DNA of 64,000 nt from Flavobacterium sp. LC2016-23. Lineage in GTDB: Bacteria; Bacteroidota; Bacteroidia; Flavobacteriales; Flavobacteriaceae. Shown here in pieces: positions 25,331-33,869 of this stretch. The stretch lies in the NCBI RefSeq assembly GCF_009674775.1, contig NZ_WKKE01000026.1, forward strand, positions 1-64,000, given 5' to 3'. Within the stretch, counting starts at the first letter, position 1. Every line of letters starts with the position of its first letter. The notes below the pieces were generated by a model. The model was given only the letters and a program-made list of their open reading frames with translations, was not told the DNA's origin and did not search any database. Position numbers and translations under genes: made by a program.

Positions 25331-25993
25331 TTATCTCGGATTTTCCTCAAAATATCTCGCTTCGATTCTCCTGATATCTTTGATGGAACTTTTTGCCCAG
25401 GCCAGACGTTTTTCAAGGATTTCTTCTTCCGATAATTGCCAGGCAATAGCTGAATTTCGTAATCGATTCGTAAGGTTTTGAATGATAATGGCCGCTGAAA
25501 CAGAAATATTCAGACTCTCAGTAAAACCGACCATGGGTATTTTCAGAAAGCCATCTGCTTTCTCCAGAATTTCCTGTGAAAGTCCGTCGCGTTCCGTGCC
25601 GAAAAACAAGGCACTCGGTTTGGTGATATCAAAGTCTTCCATCAAACAATCGTTTTCATGAGGTGTCGTGGCAATAATCTGGTAACCCTTATTTTTTAAA
25701 GTAGAAAGACAATTCGTAATCGAATCAAATTGATTGATATCTACCCATTTCTGGGCACCCATTGCAATTTCCTTATCGATTCTTTTACCGTAACGCTGTT
25801 CAATAATATTCAATTCCTGAATTCCGAAAACTTCGCAGCTTCGCATTACGGCACTGGTATTGTGCATCTGAAAAACATCTTCGACAGCAATCGTAAAATG
25901 TTTGGTGCGGTTCGCCAGCACTTTTAGAAATTTTTCTTTTCGGTTATCCGTCAGTATATTTTCAAGAAAGGCGAGGTAATCTAAATCAGTCAT
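25331..25993 (-). CDS. trmH: SpoU/TrmH-family tRNA 2'-O-methyltransferase
   Basis: The 220-residue protein has the SPOUT-knot motifs NTSAVMRSCEVFGI (motif 1), LFFGTERDGLSQE (motif 2) and IPMVGFTESLNISVSAAI (motif 3), in the length and order of TrmH. That enzyme makes 2'-O-methylguanosine 18 in the tRNA D loop. The start at 25993 (MTDLDYL) is chosen over a codon at 26014 because a -7 box lies between them. No operon is evident. Exact tRNA specificity is inferred from family. Confidence 0.85.
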   Translation of the reverse strand: MTDLDYLAFLENILTDNRKEKFLKVLANRTKHFTIAVEDVFQMHNTSAVMRSCEVFGIQELNIIEQRYGKRIDKEIAMGAQKWVDINQFDSITNCLSTLKNKGYQIIATTPHENDCLMEDFDITKPSALFFGTERDGLSQEILEKADGFLKIPMVGFTESLNISVSAAIIIQNLTNRLRNSAIAWQLSEEEILEKRLAWAKSSIKDIRRIEARYFEENPR

Positions 25994-26011
25994 TTTTGCT
26001 TGTATTTGCCG

Positions 26012-26019
26012 CAAAAATA
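26012..26019 (-). promoter_or_regulatory. -7 box TATTTTTG for the methyltransferase gene
   Basis: On the minus strand TATTTTTGC ends about 18 bases before the start codon at 25993. It overlaps an alternative upstream start, which argues against that start. Confidence 0.6.
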
Positions 26020-26048
26020 CTAAAAAAGAATCGTTAATAAAGTAGTTC

Positions 26049-27023
26049 TTAATTTCTGTCGGCCAGTTGTCCGGATAATTTACTTTCTAAATTTTCATAC
26101 AAACGATTCACCTCGCTTAGATCTATCGCTAAATTTTCACTTATAAAAGAATCCCCTTTAAAAGTGTTTCCTTCATTTTTAGAATGCTTTTTCAGACGTT
26201 CGTACATCTGATCGATTTCTTCGATATAATAATCGCCGTCTATCATATCAATAACCTTTTCGAGAATATCCCTCATTCCGTCTTTGTAATTGTAGACCAG
26301 CACATTTTGATCTTTTTCATGAAAATCAAAATAGGCCTGATAATACTTTTCAAGAACTACCGCACTATATTGCTGGAAGCTGATTTCTTCCATCTCCTTA
26401 GTGGTAATTCCAAAAATTTCGGAAGGGAGTAAATTGGGAACCATATGCATTCCTTTGAGTTTGGAATGTGATTTTAATACTTCTGTCGGATTTCTGTACA
26501 ACAGCACAAAAGGCAATTCAGGAAAAAGGGCTCTTAATTCACCTGCTTCAAAGATGTGCCAGGAATCTAATTTTACCACTAAATTCTTTTCTTCAGGAAA
26601 TCGTTTTTGTCCCAGTAAAGTGATTACGGCTTTTATCAGTACTTTTTTTTGAGCCGGATCAAAAAGTTCACTTCTTAGGATCGCATCAAGAATCGGAGCC
26701 TCTGAAACAACTATATTCTGCGGGGAAACGGCCAAAGACTGCGCCAGCATGGTCGAGCCACAACGCGAGACATGAAACACAAAAGCTTTTAATTGCGCAG
26801 CAACCAATTGGTCTGCCCAGTCAATAAGATTAGCTGCGGTGCTCACTACTTTAAATCTTTTTGAATTGTTCGAATGACTGATGCATTTTACCAGTGTTTC
26901 CTCAAAAAAAGGATCCAGATATCTTTTGTCTCCCAAATAAATCCACTCAAAATATACCTCTCCCTCTTTTTCAATTAACTTGTTCGGAATCCAATGCAAA
27001 AGTGGGTGATTTGTATTTTCCAT
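26049..27023 (-). CDS. Sulfotransferase family protein
   Basis: The 324-residue protein has FHVSRCGSTMLAQSL (about 83-97), the 5'-phosphosulfate-binding loop, and LLYRNPTEVLKSHSK (about 175), the 3'-phosphate-binding motif of PAPS-dependent sulfotransferases. It has no signal peptide or clear membrane helix, so it is probably cytosolic. The gene upstream in the same direction, 24 bp away, encodes an APS kinase that makes PAPS, so the pair should sulfate a small molecule, peptide or glycan. The acceptor is unknown. Confidence 0.85.
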   Translation of the reverse strand: MENTNHPLLHWIPNKLIEKEGEVYFEWIYLGDKRYLDPFFEETLVKCISHSNNSKRFKVVSTAANLIDWADQLVAAQLKAFVFHVSRCGSTMLAQSLAVSPQNIVVSEAPILDAILRSELFDPAQKKVLIKAVITLLGQKRFPEEKNLVVKLDSWHIFEAGELRALFPELPFVLLYRNPTEVLKSHSKLKGMHMVPNLLPSEIFGITTKEMEEISFQQYSAVVLEKYYQAYFDFHEKDQNVLVYNYKDGMRDILEKVIDMIDGDYYIEEIDQMYERLKKHSKNEGNTFKGDSFISENLAIDLSEVNRLYENLESKLSGQLADRN

Positions 27024-27047
27024 GTTTATGAGATTTAGTTATAGGGT

Positions 27048-27584
27048 TTACTGAACAGTATTGTTTATGTTATCCAGTATAAAAGAGTATAGTTTATGTG
27101 TTGAAACAAACTCTGTTTCTGAATCTGTTTTTAAGGTTAAATCAGCCTTTAAAGGAACTTCATACACATCACTTATCCCTGTAAAATTGTTGATTTTATT
27201 GCTGTCAGTATCGGGCAGCAGTGCTTTTTTGTACAATCCTTTTGGATCTCTTTTAATCAGATTGTCTATCGAGCAGTCGAGATAAACTGTTCTGACAAAA
27301 TGATGCCGGCTGATTTCATTTCTTAAATCTTCGTAAGGATTGATTACCGACATTAAAACAATAACCTTAGACTGAATAAAATCCTGCCCGACACTAAAAA
27401 GGCGTCTCACATTCTCGTATCGGTCCTCTTTTGAAAAGCCCAGATCTTTACAAAGTGTTTTCCTATAAATGTCTCCATCTACGATTTCAACTTTGTGTCC
27501 TTTCTCCAGGAGTAAATGCTCTACATTTTTAGCTAATGTAGTCTTTCCGGAACCTGACAAACCTGTAAATTGTATTAATAGCAT
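27048..27584 (-). CDS. Adenylylsulfate (APS) kinase
   Basis: The 178-residue P-loop kinase has FTGLSGSGKTTLA (about 6-18) and VEIVDGDIYRK (the DGD motif). GFSKEDRYENVRRLFSVG and KGLYKKALLP match APS kinase CysC, which phosphorylates APS to PAPS. PAPS can be the donor for the next gene, a sulfotransferase. No ATP sulfurylase subunit (CysD or CysN) is nearby, so APS must come from elsewhere in the genome. It heads the two-gene operon. Confidence 0.9.
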   Translation of the reverse strand: MLLIQFTGLSGSGKTTLAKNVEHLLLEKGHKVEIVDGDIYRKTLCKDLGFSKEDRYENVRRLFSVGQDFIQSKVIVLMSVINPYEDLRNEISRHHFVRTVYLDCSIDNLIKRDPKGLYKKALLPDTDSNKINNFTGISDVYEVPLKADLTLKTDSETEFVSTHKLYSFILDNINNTVQ

Positions 27585-27715
27585 CTAAAAATCTTTTTTT
27601 TACGGATAAACAAAACGATATAAATCAATATTTTGCTGTTTTATTTATAGTAAAAATACTAAAAAAATAACACGGCCAATAGTTATATTTTAGTAGATTG
27701 AAGATTCCTTATTTT

Positions 27716-28351
27716 TTAAACAGAATCAACATTTTTACTGTCAAGTATATTTTTTACGACATTATACAAAAGAAAAGTATTCCAATCTTCTTTATAGGAG
27801 TATCCTCTGTTAAATTCCATCGGATTTTCATTCGAATAAATAGAAATATAGGTTGAATACTTATGAAGTCTTACATCTTGCCACAGAATTAGTTTTTTTT
27901 CCTGTTTTAAAAGCTTTGTTACGAGAATAATTACACCCTCCGGATTAATATTAACTTCTCCAATATTGAAAGATATACCAGCTTCAAACTCTTTAATAAA
28001 TTCACTCACTTGATTTTTAAAATATAAATCCCAAAGTGAATTTATTATTGTTCCGTAAAGTTCATGATATTCCTGTTTTTTCAATCCAAAATAGGTACTG
28101 AATTTTATTTTGAGTACCTCATCGTTATAATTCCTTACATAAACCTGATACTCTCTGCCAAAAACAATATGATATCGATACCATGTAATTCCATACCTGA
28201 ATTCCTTAATCTCATTGGATTTAAAAGCGGTAAACGTATCATTTGCCAAATCTTTATCTTCAAATTTTATAAATTCAGGATGAAGGTGTAAGGGTCTTTT
28301 ATAATTATCTAAAAAGCTTCTTTTAATTTTTACTTGAAGTTCTGGTACCAA
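27716..28351 (-). CDS. Hypothetical protein
   Basis: I do not recognise this 211-residue protein. It has no signal peptide or membrane helix. Aromatic residues are frequent (FRYGITWYRYHIVFGREYQVYVRNY), and the end reads YSTYISIYSNENP...SYKEDWNTFLLYNVVKNIL. The pattern suggests beta strands and a final helix, as in PH-like domains; that is a guess. Codon use is more AT-rich than its neighbours. It is divergent from the Sir2 gene. Confidence 0.6.
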   Translation of the reverse strand: MVPELQVKIKRSFLDNYKRPLHLHPEFIKFEDKDLANDTFTAFKSNEIKEFRYGITWYRYHIVFGREYQVYVRNYNDEVLKIKFSTYFGLKKQEYHELYGTIINSLWDLYFKNQVSEFIKEFEAGISFNIGEVNINPEGVIILVTKLLKQEKKLILWQDVRLHKYSTYISIYSNENPMEFNRGYSYKEDWNTFLLYNVVKNILDSKNVDSV

Positions 28352-28411
28352 TTGAAAGTATTTAAGTTGTGCTAAAAATAGTATTTTTATTTTATAATTT
28401 TAGCTTTTAAC

Positions 28412-28419
28412 TATCTTTG
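28412..28419 (+). promoter_or_regulatory. -7 box TATCTTTG for the Sir2 gene
   Basis: This TAnnTTTG match lies 27 bases before the GTG at 28447. Its last TTG is in frame with the Sir2 gene, but as part of the promoter it cannot also be the start codon. Confidence 0.6.
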
Positions 28420-28446
28420 AAAAAAGGTAAAATCAAATTCAATATT

Positions 28447-29145
28447 GTGATAAATAATAAAAAGAAATTAGTCATTTTAACCGGTGCCGGAATCAGTGCC
28501 GAAAGCGGTATCAAAACCTTTAGGGACAGTGATGGTTTGTGGGAAGGCCATGATGTGATGGAAGTAGCAACTCCCGAAGGCTGGCACAAAAACCAGGAAT
28601 TGGTATTGGATTTTTACAACAAAAGACGCCAGCAGCTCAAAAAAGTGCTGCCGAATCAGGGTCACCGTATTTTAGTCGAATTAGAACAGGATTTTGACGT
28701 GCATATTATCACTCAGAACGTAGACGATTTACACGAGCGGGCCGGAAGTACCAAAGTATTGCACTTACATGGTGAACTGCTGAAAGTTAGGAGTACGCAA
28801 AACCGTAATCTGATTTTAGATTGGGAAGACGATTTGTTTACCGGAGATTTTGATGTAAACGGACATCAGCTGCGTCCACATATTGTCTGGTTTGGCGAAG
28901 AAGTGCCTGCTCTTGAGGAAGCGATTAAAATAGTGGAAGAAGCAGATTATTTTGCCGTAATCGGAACCTCGCTGCAGGTCTATCCGGCTGCAGGTCTGAT
29001 TTCTTACACGTATAGCACTACACCTGTTTTTTATATTGATCCAAAGCCTATTGCAATTCCGAATATTCAGAATAAAGTAGAAATCATTTCCAAAATTGCT
29101 TCTGAAGGAGTGGCGATTTTAAGAGACCGTTTAAAATCAATTTAA
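28447..29145 (+). CDS. cobB: Sir2-family NAD-dependent protein deacylase
   Basis: The 232-residue protein has LVILTGAGISAESGIKTFRDS (NAD loop), ITQNVDDLHERAG (catalytic His region HLHGE follows), LRPHIVWFGEEVP and GTSLQVYPAAGL, the CobB class III sirtuin pattern. It lacks the CxxC zinc pairs, as many Bacteroidota sirtuins do. I chose GTG at 28447 because the earlier TTG lies in the -7 box. It removes acetyl or succinyl groups from lysines. It is transcribed singly. Confidence 0.88.
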   Translation: MINNKKKLVILTGAGISAESGIKTFRDSDGLWEGHDVMEVATPEGWHKNQELVLDFYNKRRQQLKKVLPNQGHRILVELEQDFDVHIITQNVDDLHERAGSTKVLHLHGELLKVRSTQNRNLILDWEDDLFTGDFDVNGHQLRPHIVWFGEEVPALEEAIKIVEEADYFAVIGTSLQVYPAAGLISYTYSTTPVFYIDPKPIAIPNIQNKVEIISKIASEGVAILRDRLKSI

Positions 29146-29191
29146 AAGTACAATTGCCCGTTTTGATGACTTCTAATCCCCAAATTCTGTT

Positions 29192-29199
29192 TATATTTG
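29192..29199 (+). promoter_or_regulatory. -7 box TATATTTG for purB
   Basis: TATATTTG lies 25 bases before the purB ATG at 29225 and matches TAnnTTTG exactly. Confidence 0.65.
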
Positions 29200-29224
29200 C
29201 ACCTTTCGAACAAACAACATAACA

Positions 29225-30571
29225 ATGACTACTTTAAACGAATTGAATGCTATTTCTCCAATTGACGGAAGATATAGAAGTAAAACCCTTTCATTAGCGC
29301 CTTTTTTCTCTGAAGAAGCCTTAATCAAATACCGTGTATTGGTTGAAATTGAATACTTTATTGCCTTGTGCGAAGTACCATTACCACAACTAAAAGACGT
29401 AAACCCCAATTTATTTGACAGTTTGCGTGACATCTATAAAAACTTTTCTACTGAAGATGCCCTTTGGATCAAAGAAACAGAGAAAGTGACCAACCACGAT
29501 GTAAAAGCAGTAGAGTATTTTATCAAAGATGCTTTTGAAAAACTGGGTTTATCTCAATACAAAGAGTTCATTCACTTCGGATTAACCTCTCAGGATATTA
29601 ATAACACTGCGATTCCGCTTTCTACAAAAGAAGCTTTTGAACAGGTTTATATGCCGTCCTTAATTTCCTTAATTTCAAAATTAAAAGAATTAAGCACAGA
29701 ATGGGCAGCCATTCCGATGTTGGCGCGTACACACGGGCAACCGGCTTCCCCTACACGTTTAGGGAAAGAAATTCTGGTTTTCGTGGAGCGTTTGGAAGAG
29801 CAGCTGCGTTTGTTGTTCAATGTTCCGTTTGCAGCTAAATTTGGCGGTGCGACCGGAAATTACAATGCGCATCATGTAGCCTATCCTCAAATCGACTGGA
29901 AACAGTTTGGAAGCAAATTTGTTGAAACAGGTCTTGGTTTGCACCATTCTTTTCCAACCACACAAATTGAGCATTACGATCATTTTGCCGCATTTTTTGA
30001 TGCTTTAAAAAGAATCAATACAATCATTATCGATTTGGATCGTGACATCTGGACGTATGTTTCGATGGATTATTTCAAACAAAAAATCAAAGAGGGTGAA
30101 ATCGGATCATCGGCTATGCCACATAAAGTAAATCCGATTGATTTTGAAAACTCTGAAGGAAACTTAGGAATGGCAAATGCTATTTTCGAACATTTAGCGG
30201 CTAAATTACCAATCTCAAGATTACAGCGTGATTTGACTGACAGTACGGTGCTGCGTAATATTGGCGTTCCGATCGGACACACTATTATTGCTTTTGAAGC
30301 CTCCTTGAAAGGTCTGAACAAATTACTTTTGAACGAAGCTAAATTTGCTGAAGATTTAGAAAAAAACTGGGCGGTTGTAGCTGAGGCAATTCAGACCATT
30401 TTACGTCGTGAAGCGTATCCGAATCCTTATGAAGCATTAAAAGGTCTGACCCGGACAAATGAAGCAATTGACAAAAAAGCAATTCATAATTTTATTGCGA
30501 CTTTAGAAGTTTCTGATGCTGTAAGAGCTGAATTAATGGCAATAACACCTGCTAATTACGTCGGAATCTAA
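29225..30571 (+). CDS. purB: Adenylosuccinate lyase
   Basis: The 448-residue cytosolic enzyme has FIHFGLTSQDINN, ARTHGQPASPTRLGKE and the fumarase/aspartase signature GSSAMPHKVNPIDFENSEGN. It cleaves SAICAR and adenylosuccinate in purine synthesis and so supplies both AMP and IMP branches. Length and motifs are complete. It has its own -7 box and an excellent terminator and forms a single-gene unit. Confidence 0.96.
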   Translation: MTTLNELNAISPIDGRYRSKTLSLAPFFSEEALIKYRVLVEIEYFIALCEVPLPQLKDVNPNLFDSLRDIYKNFSTEDALWIKETEKVTNHDVKAVEYFIKDAFEKLGLSQYKEFIHFGLTSQDINNTAIPLSTKEAFEQVYMPSLISLISKLKELSTEWAAIPMLARTHGQPASPTRLGKEILVFVERLEEQLRLLFNVPFAAKFGGATGNYNAHHVAYPQIDWKQFGSKFVETGLGLHHSFPTTQIEHYDHFAAFFDALKRINTIIIDLDRDIWTYVSMDYFKQKIKEGEIGSSAMPHKVNPIDFENSEGNLGMANAIFEHLAAKLPISRLQRDLTDSTVLRNIGVPIGHTIIAFEASLKGLNKLLLNEAKFAEDLEKNWAVVAEAIQTILRREAYPNPYEALKGLTRTNEAIDKKAIHNFIATLEVSDAVRAELMAITPANYVGI

Positions 30572-30594
30572 ATAAAACACAAAATATTCTCTCA

Positions 30595-30624
30595 AAAAAA
30601 GCTATCTTTAACGATAGCTTTTTT
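30595..30624 (+). terminator. Intrinsic terminator of purB
   Basis: AAAAAAGCTATC and GATAGCTTTTTT are a perfect 12-bp stem with a short loop and T run. Confidence 0.92.
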
Positions 30625-30644
30625 TTATTAAATACCATTGGAAG

Positions 30645-30790
30645 TTAGCCCGGATTGAAATAAAAAGTCTTTTATGAAAAAATGAATATTTTTTTAGCGA
30701 TTACAGAGCGACCATTGTAAGCTGCTCTAACGGCATTAAAAATAAGTGTTTTGAGTAAAAGCCTGGAATGGAAAGCTGGATTAAGTTCCT
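30645..30790 (+). repeat. Family I modular element (diverged)
   Basis: It contains TTAGCCCGGATTGAAATAAA, then GCGATTACAGAGCGACCATT and CTGGAATGGAAAGCTGGATT, related to modules at 19753-19905. It lies in the 5' leader of the Kef-type antiporter gene, ending about 18 bases before its start. Confidence 0.62.
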
Positions 30791-30808
30791 GAAAAAACAC
30801 CTATTTAT

Positions 30809-33043
30809 ATGATTACCTTAAACGCCGCTGCCGCAACTACACACCATTTACAACCTTTAATCAGCGACCTCGGATTGATTCTGATTACCGCCGGGATTGC
30901 TGTGCTATTATTTAAAAAAATGAAACAGCCTCTCGTTTTAGGCTATTTGATTGCCGGATTCCTCGCAGGAAACCACTTTGATTTCTTTCCTTCAATCACA
31001 GAAATGAAAAGCGTTGAAGTCTGGGCCGAAATTGGCGTAATTATTCTCCTCTTTAGCCTTGGGCTCGAATTTAGTTTTAAGAAATTAATGAAAGTCGGCG
31101 GAACAGCCTCTATTACCGCCATTACACAGATTATTACCATGGTCATTATTGGTTATCTCGCCGGACAATGGATGGGCTGGTCCCAAATGGACTGTATTTT
31201 TCTGGGGGTCATTTTATCTATTTCTTCCACCACTATCATCTTAAAAACCTTTGATGAACTTGGCGTAAAAGCACAGAAATTTGCCGGAATTGTTATTGGA
31301 TCCCTAATCGTACAGGATATTGTCGCTATTTTAATGATGGTTTTACTTTCTACCATTGCCGTAAGCCAGCAATTTTCCGGAAGTGAATTAATGATGTCGG
31401 TTCTAAAGTTAATTTTCTTTTTAACGGCCTGGTTTGTGGGCGGTATCTTTTTTATTCCGACCCTTCTTAAAAAAGCCAAACATTTACTAACAGATGAAAT
31501 GCTGCTGATTATTTCACTTGCCTTATGTTTAATGATGGTAAGTTTCGCCGCCAATGTTGGTTTCTCTCCTGCCCTAGGTGCTTTTATAATGGGATCCATT
31601 ATTGCCGAAACTACGCAGGCCGAACATATCGAGCATTTAATAAAACCCGTTAAGGATTTATTTGGCGCTATCTTTTTTGTATCAGTCGGAATGTTGATCG
31701 ACCCGAAAATGCTTTACGAACATGCCTTTCCGGTTGCTATCTTAACACTACTTACGATCGTTGGCCAGTCTGTTAGTTCTACTATTGGAGCTTTACTGGC
31801 CGGACAGCCTTTAAAACAGTCGGTACAAACCGGAATGAGTTTGTCTCAGATTGGTGAGTTCTCGTTTATTATCGCCACCCTCGGAATGACCTTAAACGTC
31901 ACAAGTTCGTTTTTATATCCGGTAGTGGTTGCGGTTTCTGCCGTTACCACTTTTACCACTCCGTTTATGGTCAAATACGCGGTACCGTTTTCAGAAATCC
32001 TCGAACGAAAGCTTCCGAAAAAATGGGTTAAAAACATCAACCGTTACAGTGTAAATGCCCAGGCCATAAAATCGGTCAGTACCTGGCAAAAAGTGCTGCA
32101 TGCTTATATTGTTCAGATTGTGTTACATACTATTGTTATTGTGGCAGTGATTTTACTGTCTTCAAAATTTGTAGCGCCATTGGTTATTGATACCCGATTC
32201 GGAAACACCCTTGCAGCCCTTATCACTTTGGTTATCATTGCTCCGTTTTTATGGGCACTTTCGTTGCGACGCATAGCAGTAGAAGAAGTTGATGAATTGT
32301 GGGCAGAGCGAAAATACAGAGGTGCCCTACTAATGCTGATTCTGATTAGAATGAGTCTCGGCCTGTTCTTTGTTGGATTTTTACTGAATATTTTCTTCTC
32401 GCCTTTAATCGCTCTGATTGCTTTGGTAATTGCTATAGGGGCCTATCAGATCTTCCCTAAAAAGCTGAACGAGCAATACCACAAAATAGAAAATCACTTT
32501 CTAAAGAATCTGAACGATCGCGAAAACAAAAAAATTGACCGAAGATATGCCAACTTAATGCCATGGGACGGTCACATGTCCTTTTTTGATATTGGAAAAG
32601 AATCCAATCTGGCAGGTAAGACTCTGGAAGAATTAAGAATCAGGGAACAATTAGGAATCAATATTGCTTACATAAAACGTGGAGAGGTAACCATACCTAT
32701 TCCAACCAAAAACGAACGCCTGTTCCCGGGTGATGAAATCTGTGTTATTGGTACCGATGCCCAGGTGACTGAATTTACGAAATTTCTAAATCAAAATGAA
32801 ATAGAAGCTCCGGCAAAAGTAGAAGAAACGAATATCGTATTGCGACAGCTCGAAGTCTCCCAGGAAGAATTTATTCAAAAATCTATTGGACAATTCAGAT
32901 CTAAAACAAACGGAATGGTTGTAGGTATTGAGCGAAACGGAAACAGGATACTAAATCCGGAATCCAGTTTAGTATTAGAGAAAAATGATATCCTTTGGGT
33001 AGTTGGAGACAAAAAAAGAATGTCTGATTTGTTAAGGTCCTAA
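30809..33043 (+). CDS. Kef-type CPA2 cation:proton antiporter with TrkA-C domain
   Basis: The 744-residue protein has about twelve membrane helices in residues 15-390 (GYLIAGFLAG, LLFSLGLEFSF, GFSPALGAFIMGS), then further helices to about 560. A C-terminal cytosolic TrkA-C/RCK_C domain follows (AGKTLEELRIREQLGINIAYIKRGE...FPGDEICVIG). No nucleotide-binding RCK_N domain is evident. It should exchange K+ or Na+ for H+ across the inner membrane. The start at 30809 gives a short extracytoplasmic N-terminus. Confidence 0.88.
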   Translation: MITLNAAAATTHHLQPLISDLGLILITAGIAVLLFKKMKQPLVLGYLIAGFLAGNHFDFFPSITEMKSVEVWAEIGVIILLFSLGLEFSFKKLMKVGGTASITAITQIITMVIIGYLAGQWMGWSQMDCIFLGVILSISSTTIILKTFDELGVKAQKFAGIVIGSLIVQDIVAILMMVLLSTIAVSQQFSGSELMMSVLKLIFFLTAWFVGGIFFIPTLLKKAKHLLTDEMLLIISLALCLMMVSFAANVGFSPALGAFIMGSIIAETTQAEHIEHLIKPVKDLFGAIFFVSVGMLIDPKMLYEHAFPVAILTLLTIVGQSVSSTIGALLAGQPLKQSVQTGMSLSQIGEFSFIIATLGMTLNVTSSFLYPVVVAVSAVTTFTTPFMVKYAVPFSEILERKLPKKWVKNINRYSVNAQAIKSVSTWQKVLHAYIVQIVLHTIVIVAVILLSSKFVAPLVIDTRFGNTLAALITLVIIAPFLWALSLRRIAVEEVDELWAERKYRGALLMLILIRMSLGLFFVGFLLNIFFSPLIALIALVIAIGAYQIFPKKLNEQYHKIENHFLKNLNDRENKKIDRRYANLMPWDGHMSFFDIGKESNLAGKTLEELRIREQLGINIAYIKRGEVTIPIPTKNERLFPGDEICVIGTDAQVTEFTKFLNQNEIEAPAKVEETNIVLRQLEVSQEEFIQKSIGQFRSKTNGMVVGIERNGNRILNPESSLVLEKNDILWVVGDKKRMSDLLRS

Positions 33044-33078
33044 GAGACTAAGCTGCTAAGGTACTGAGTCAAAAAAAA

Positions 33079-33116
33079 AAGGTTCTAAGTTTTCTATTCT
33101 GAAAACTTAGAACCTT
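33079..33116. terminator. 16-bp hairpin from family B words
   Basis: AAGGTTCTAAGTTTTC and GAAAACTTAGAACCTT are perfectly complementary over 16 bp between convergent antiporter and peroxiredoxin genes. Family B words extend it on both sides (33035-33135), and A and T runs flank it. Confidence 0.9.
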
Positions 33117-33138
33117 AGTACCTCAGAACCTCAGCCCC

Positions 33139-33777
33139 TTATTTATTAGGCTGCGGAGTCATTCGCAAATACGGTTTGATTGGCGTATGCCCTTTTGGGA
33201 ATTTCGCCGGAATATCACTATCGGGCACTGCGGGTGTGATGACCACATCTTCTCCGTCTTTCCAGTTTGCAGGAGTTGCCACGCTGTAATTTGCAGTTAA
33301 TTGCAAACTATCAATCACACGAAGCAATTCGTCAAAATTTCTTCCTGTAGAAGCCGGATAAGTCAGCGTCAGTTTAATTTTTTTGTCAGGACCAATTACA
33401 AAAACCGAACGCACCGTAAATTTCTCACTTGCATTTGGATGTAACATGTCATATAAAGTCGCTATTTTTTTATCCTCATCAGCGATTATCGGAAAGTTAA
33501 CCGTTGTATTCTGAGTTTCGTTAATATCTTTAATCCACTCTTTGTGAGACTCCAGACCATCTACGCTTAAAGCGATCACTTTTGTATTTCTTTTTGTAAA
33601 TTCAGGAACATAATTGGCAACTGTACCTAGTTCAGTGGTACAAACAGGGGTAAAATCTGCAGGATGCGAAAATAAAACGCCCCATGAATCCCCTAACCAT
33701 TCATGAAAATGGATTGTTCCTTCTGTTGTTTCGGCCTGAAAATCCGGAGCTATATCGCCTAATCTTAATGTTGACAT
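33139..33777 (-). CDS. 1-Cys peroxiredoxin (Prx6 type)
   Basis: The 212-residue protein has HPADFTPVCTTELG with a single catalytic Cys46 and no second Cys, SVDGLESHKEW, and a long C-terminal domain ending GHTPIKPYLRMTPQPNK, the Prx6/AhpC-long subfamily. It reduces peroxides in the cytosol and needs an outside reductant. It is a single gene. Confidence 0.93.
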   Translation of the reverse strand: MSTLRLGDIAPDFQAETTEGTIHFHEWLGDSWGVLFSHPADFTPVCTTELGTVANYVPEFTKRNTKVIALSVDGLESHKEWIKDINETQNTTVNFPIIADEDKKIATLYDMLHPNASEKFTVRSVFVIGPDKKIKLTLTYPASTGRNFDELLRVIDSLQLTANYSVATPANWKDGEDVVITPAVPDSDIPAKFPKGHTPIKPYLRMTPQPNK

Positions 33778-33869
33778 AATTTAAAGTTTTTTTAGTTCCT
33801 CTAAAATTACTAAAAAAATAATTAAAAAAAACTAAACTCTACTTTTTCTATCAATTTTAAGATAATAAA

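Noticed and set aside
28417..28446. TTG start of the Sir2 gene
   Set aside because: The TTG is the last part of the TATCTTTG promoter box, so it is unlikely to be in the coding sequence.
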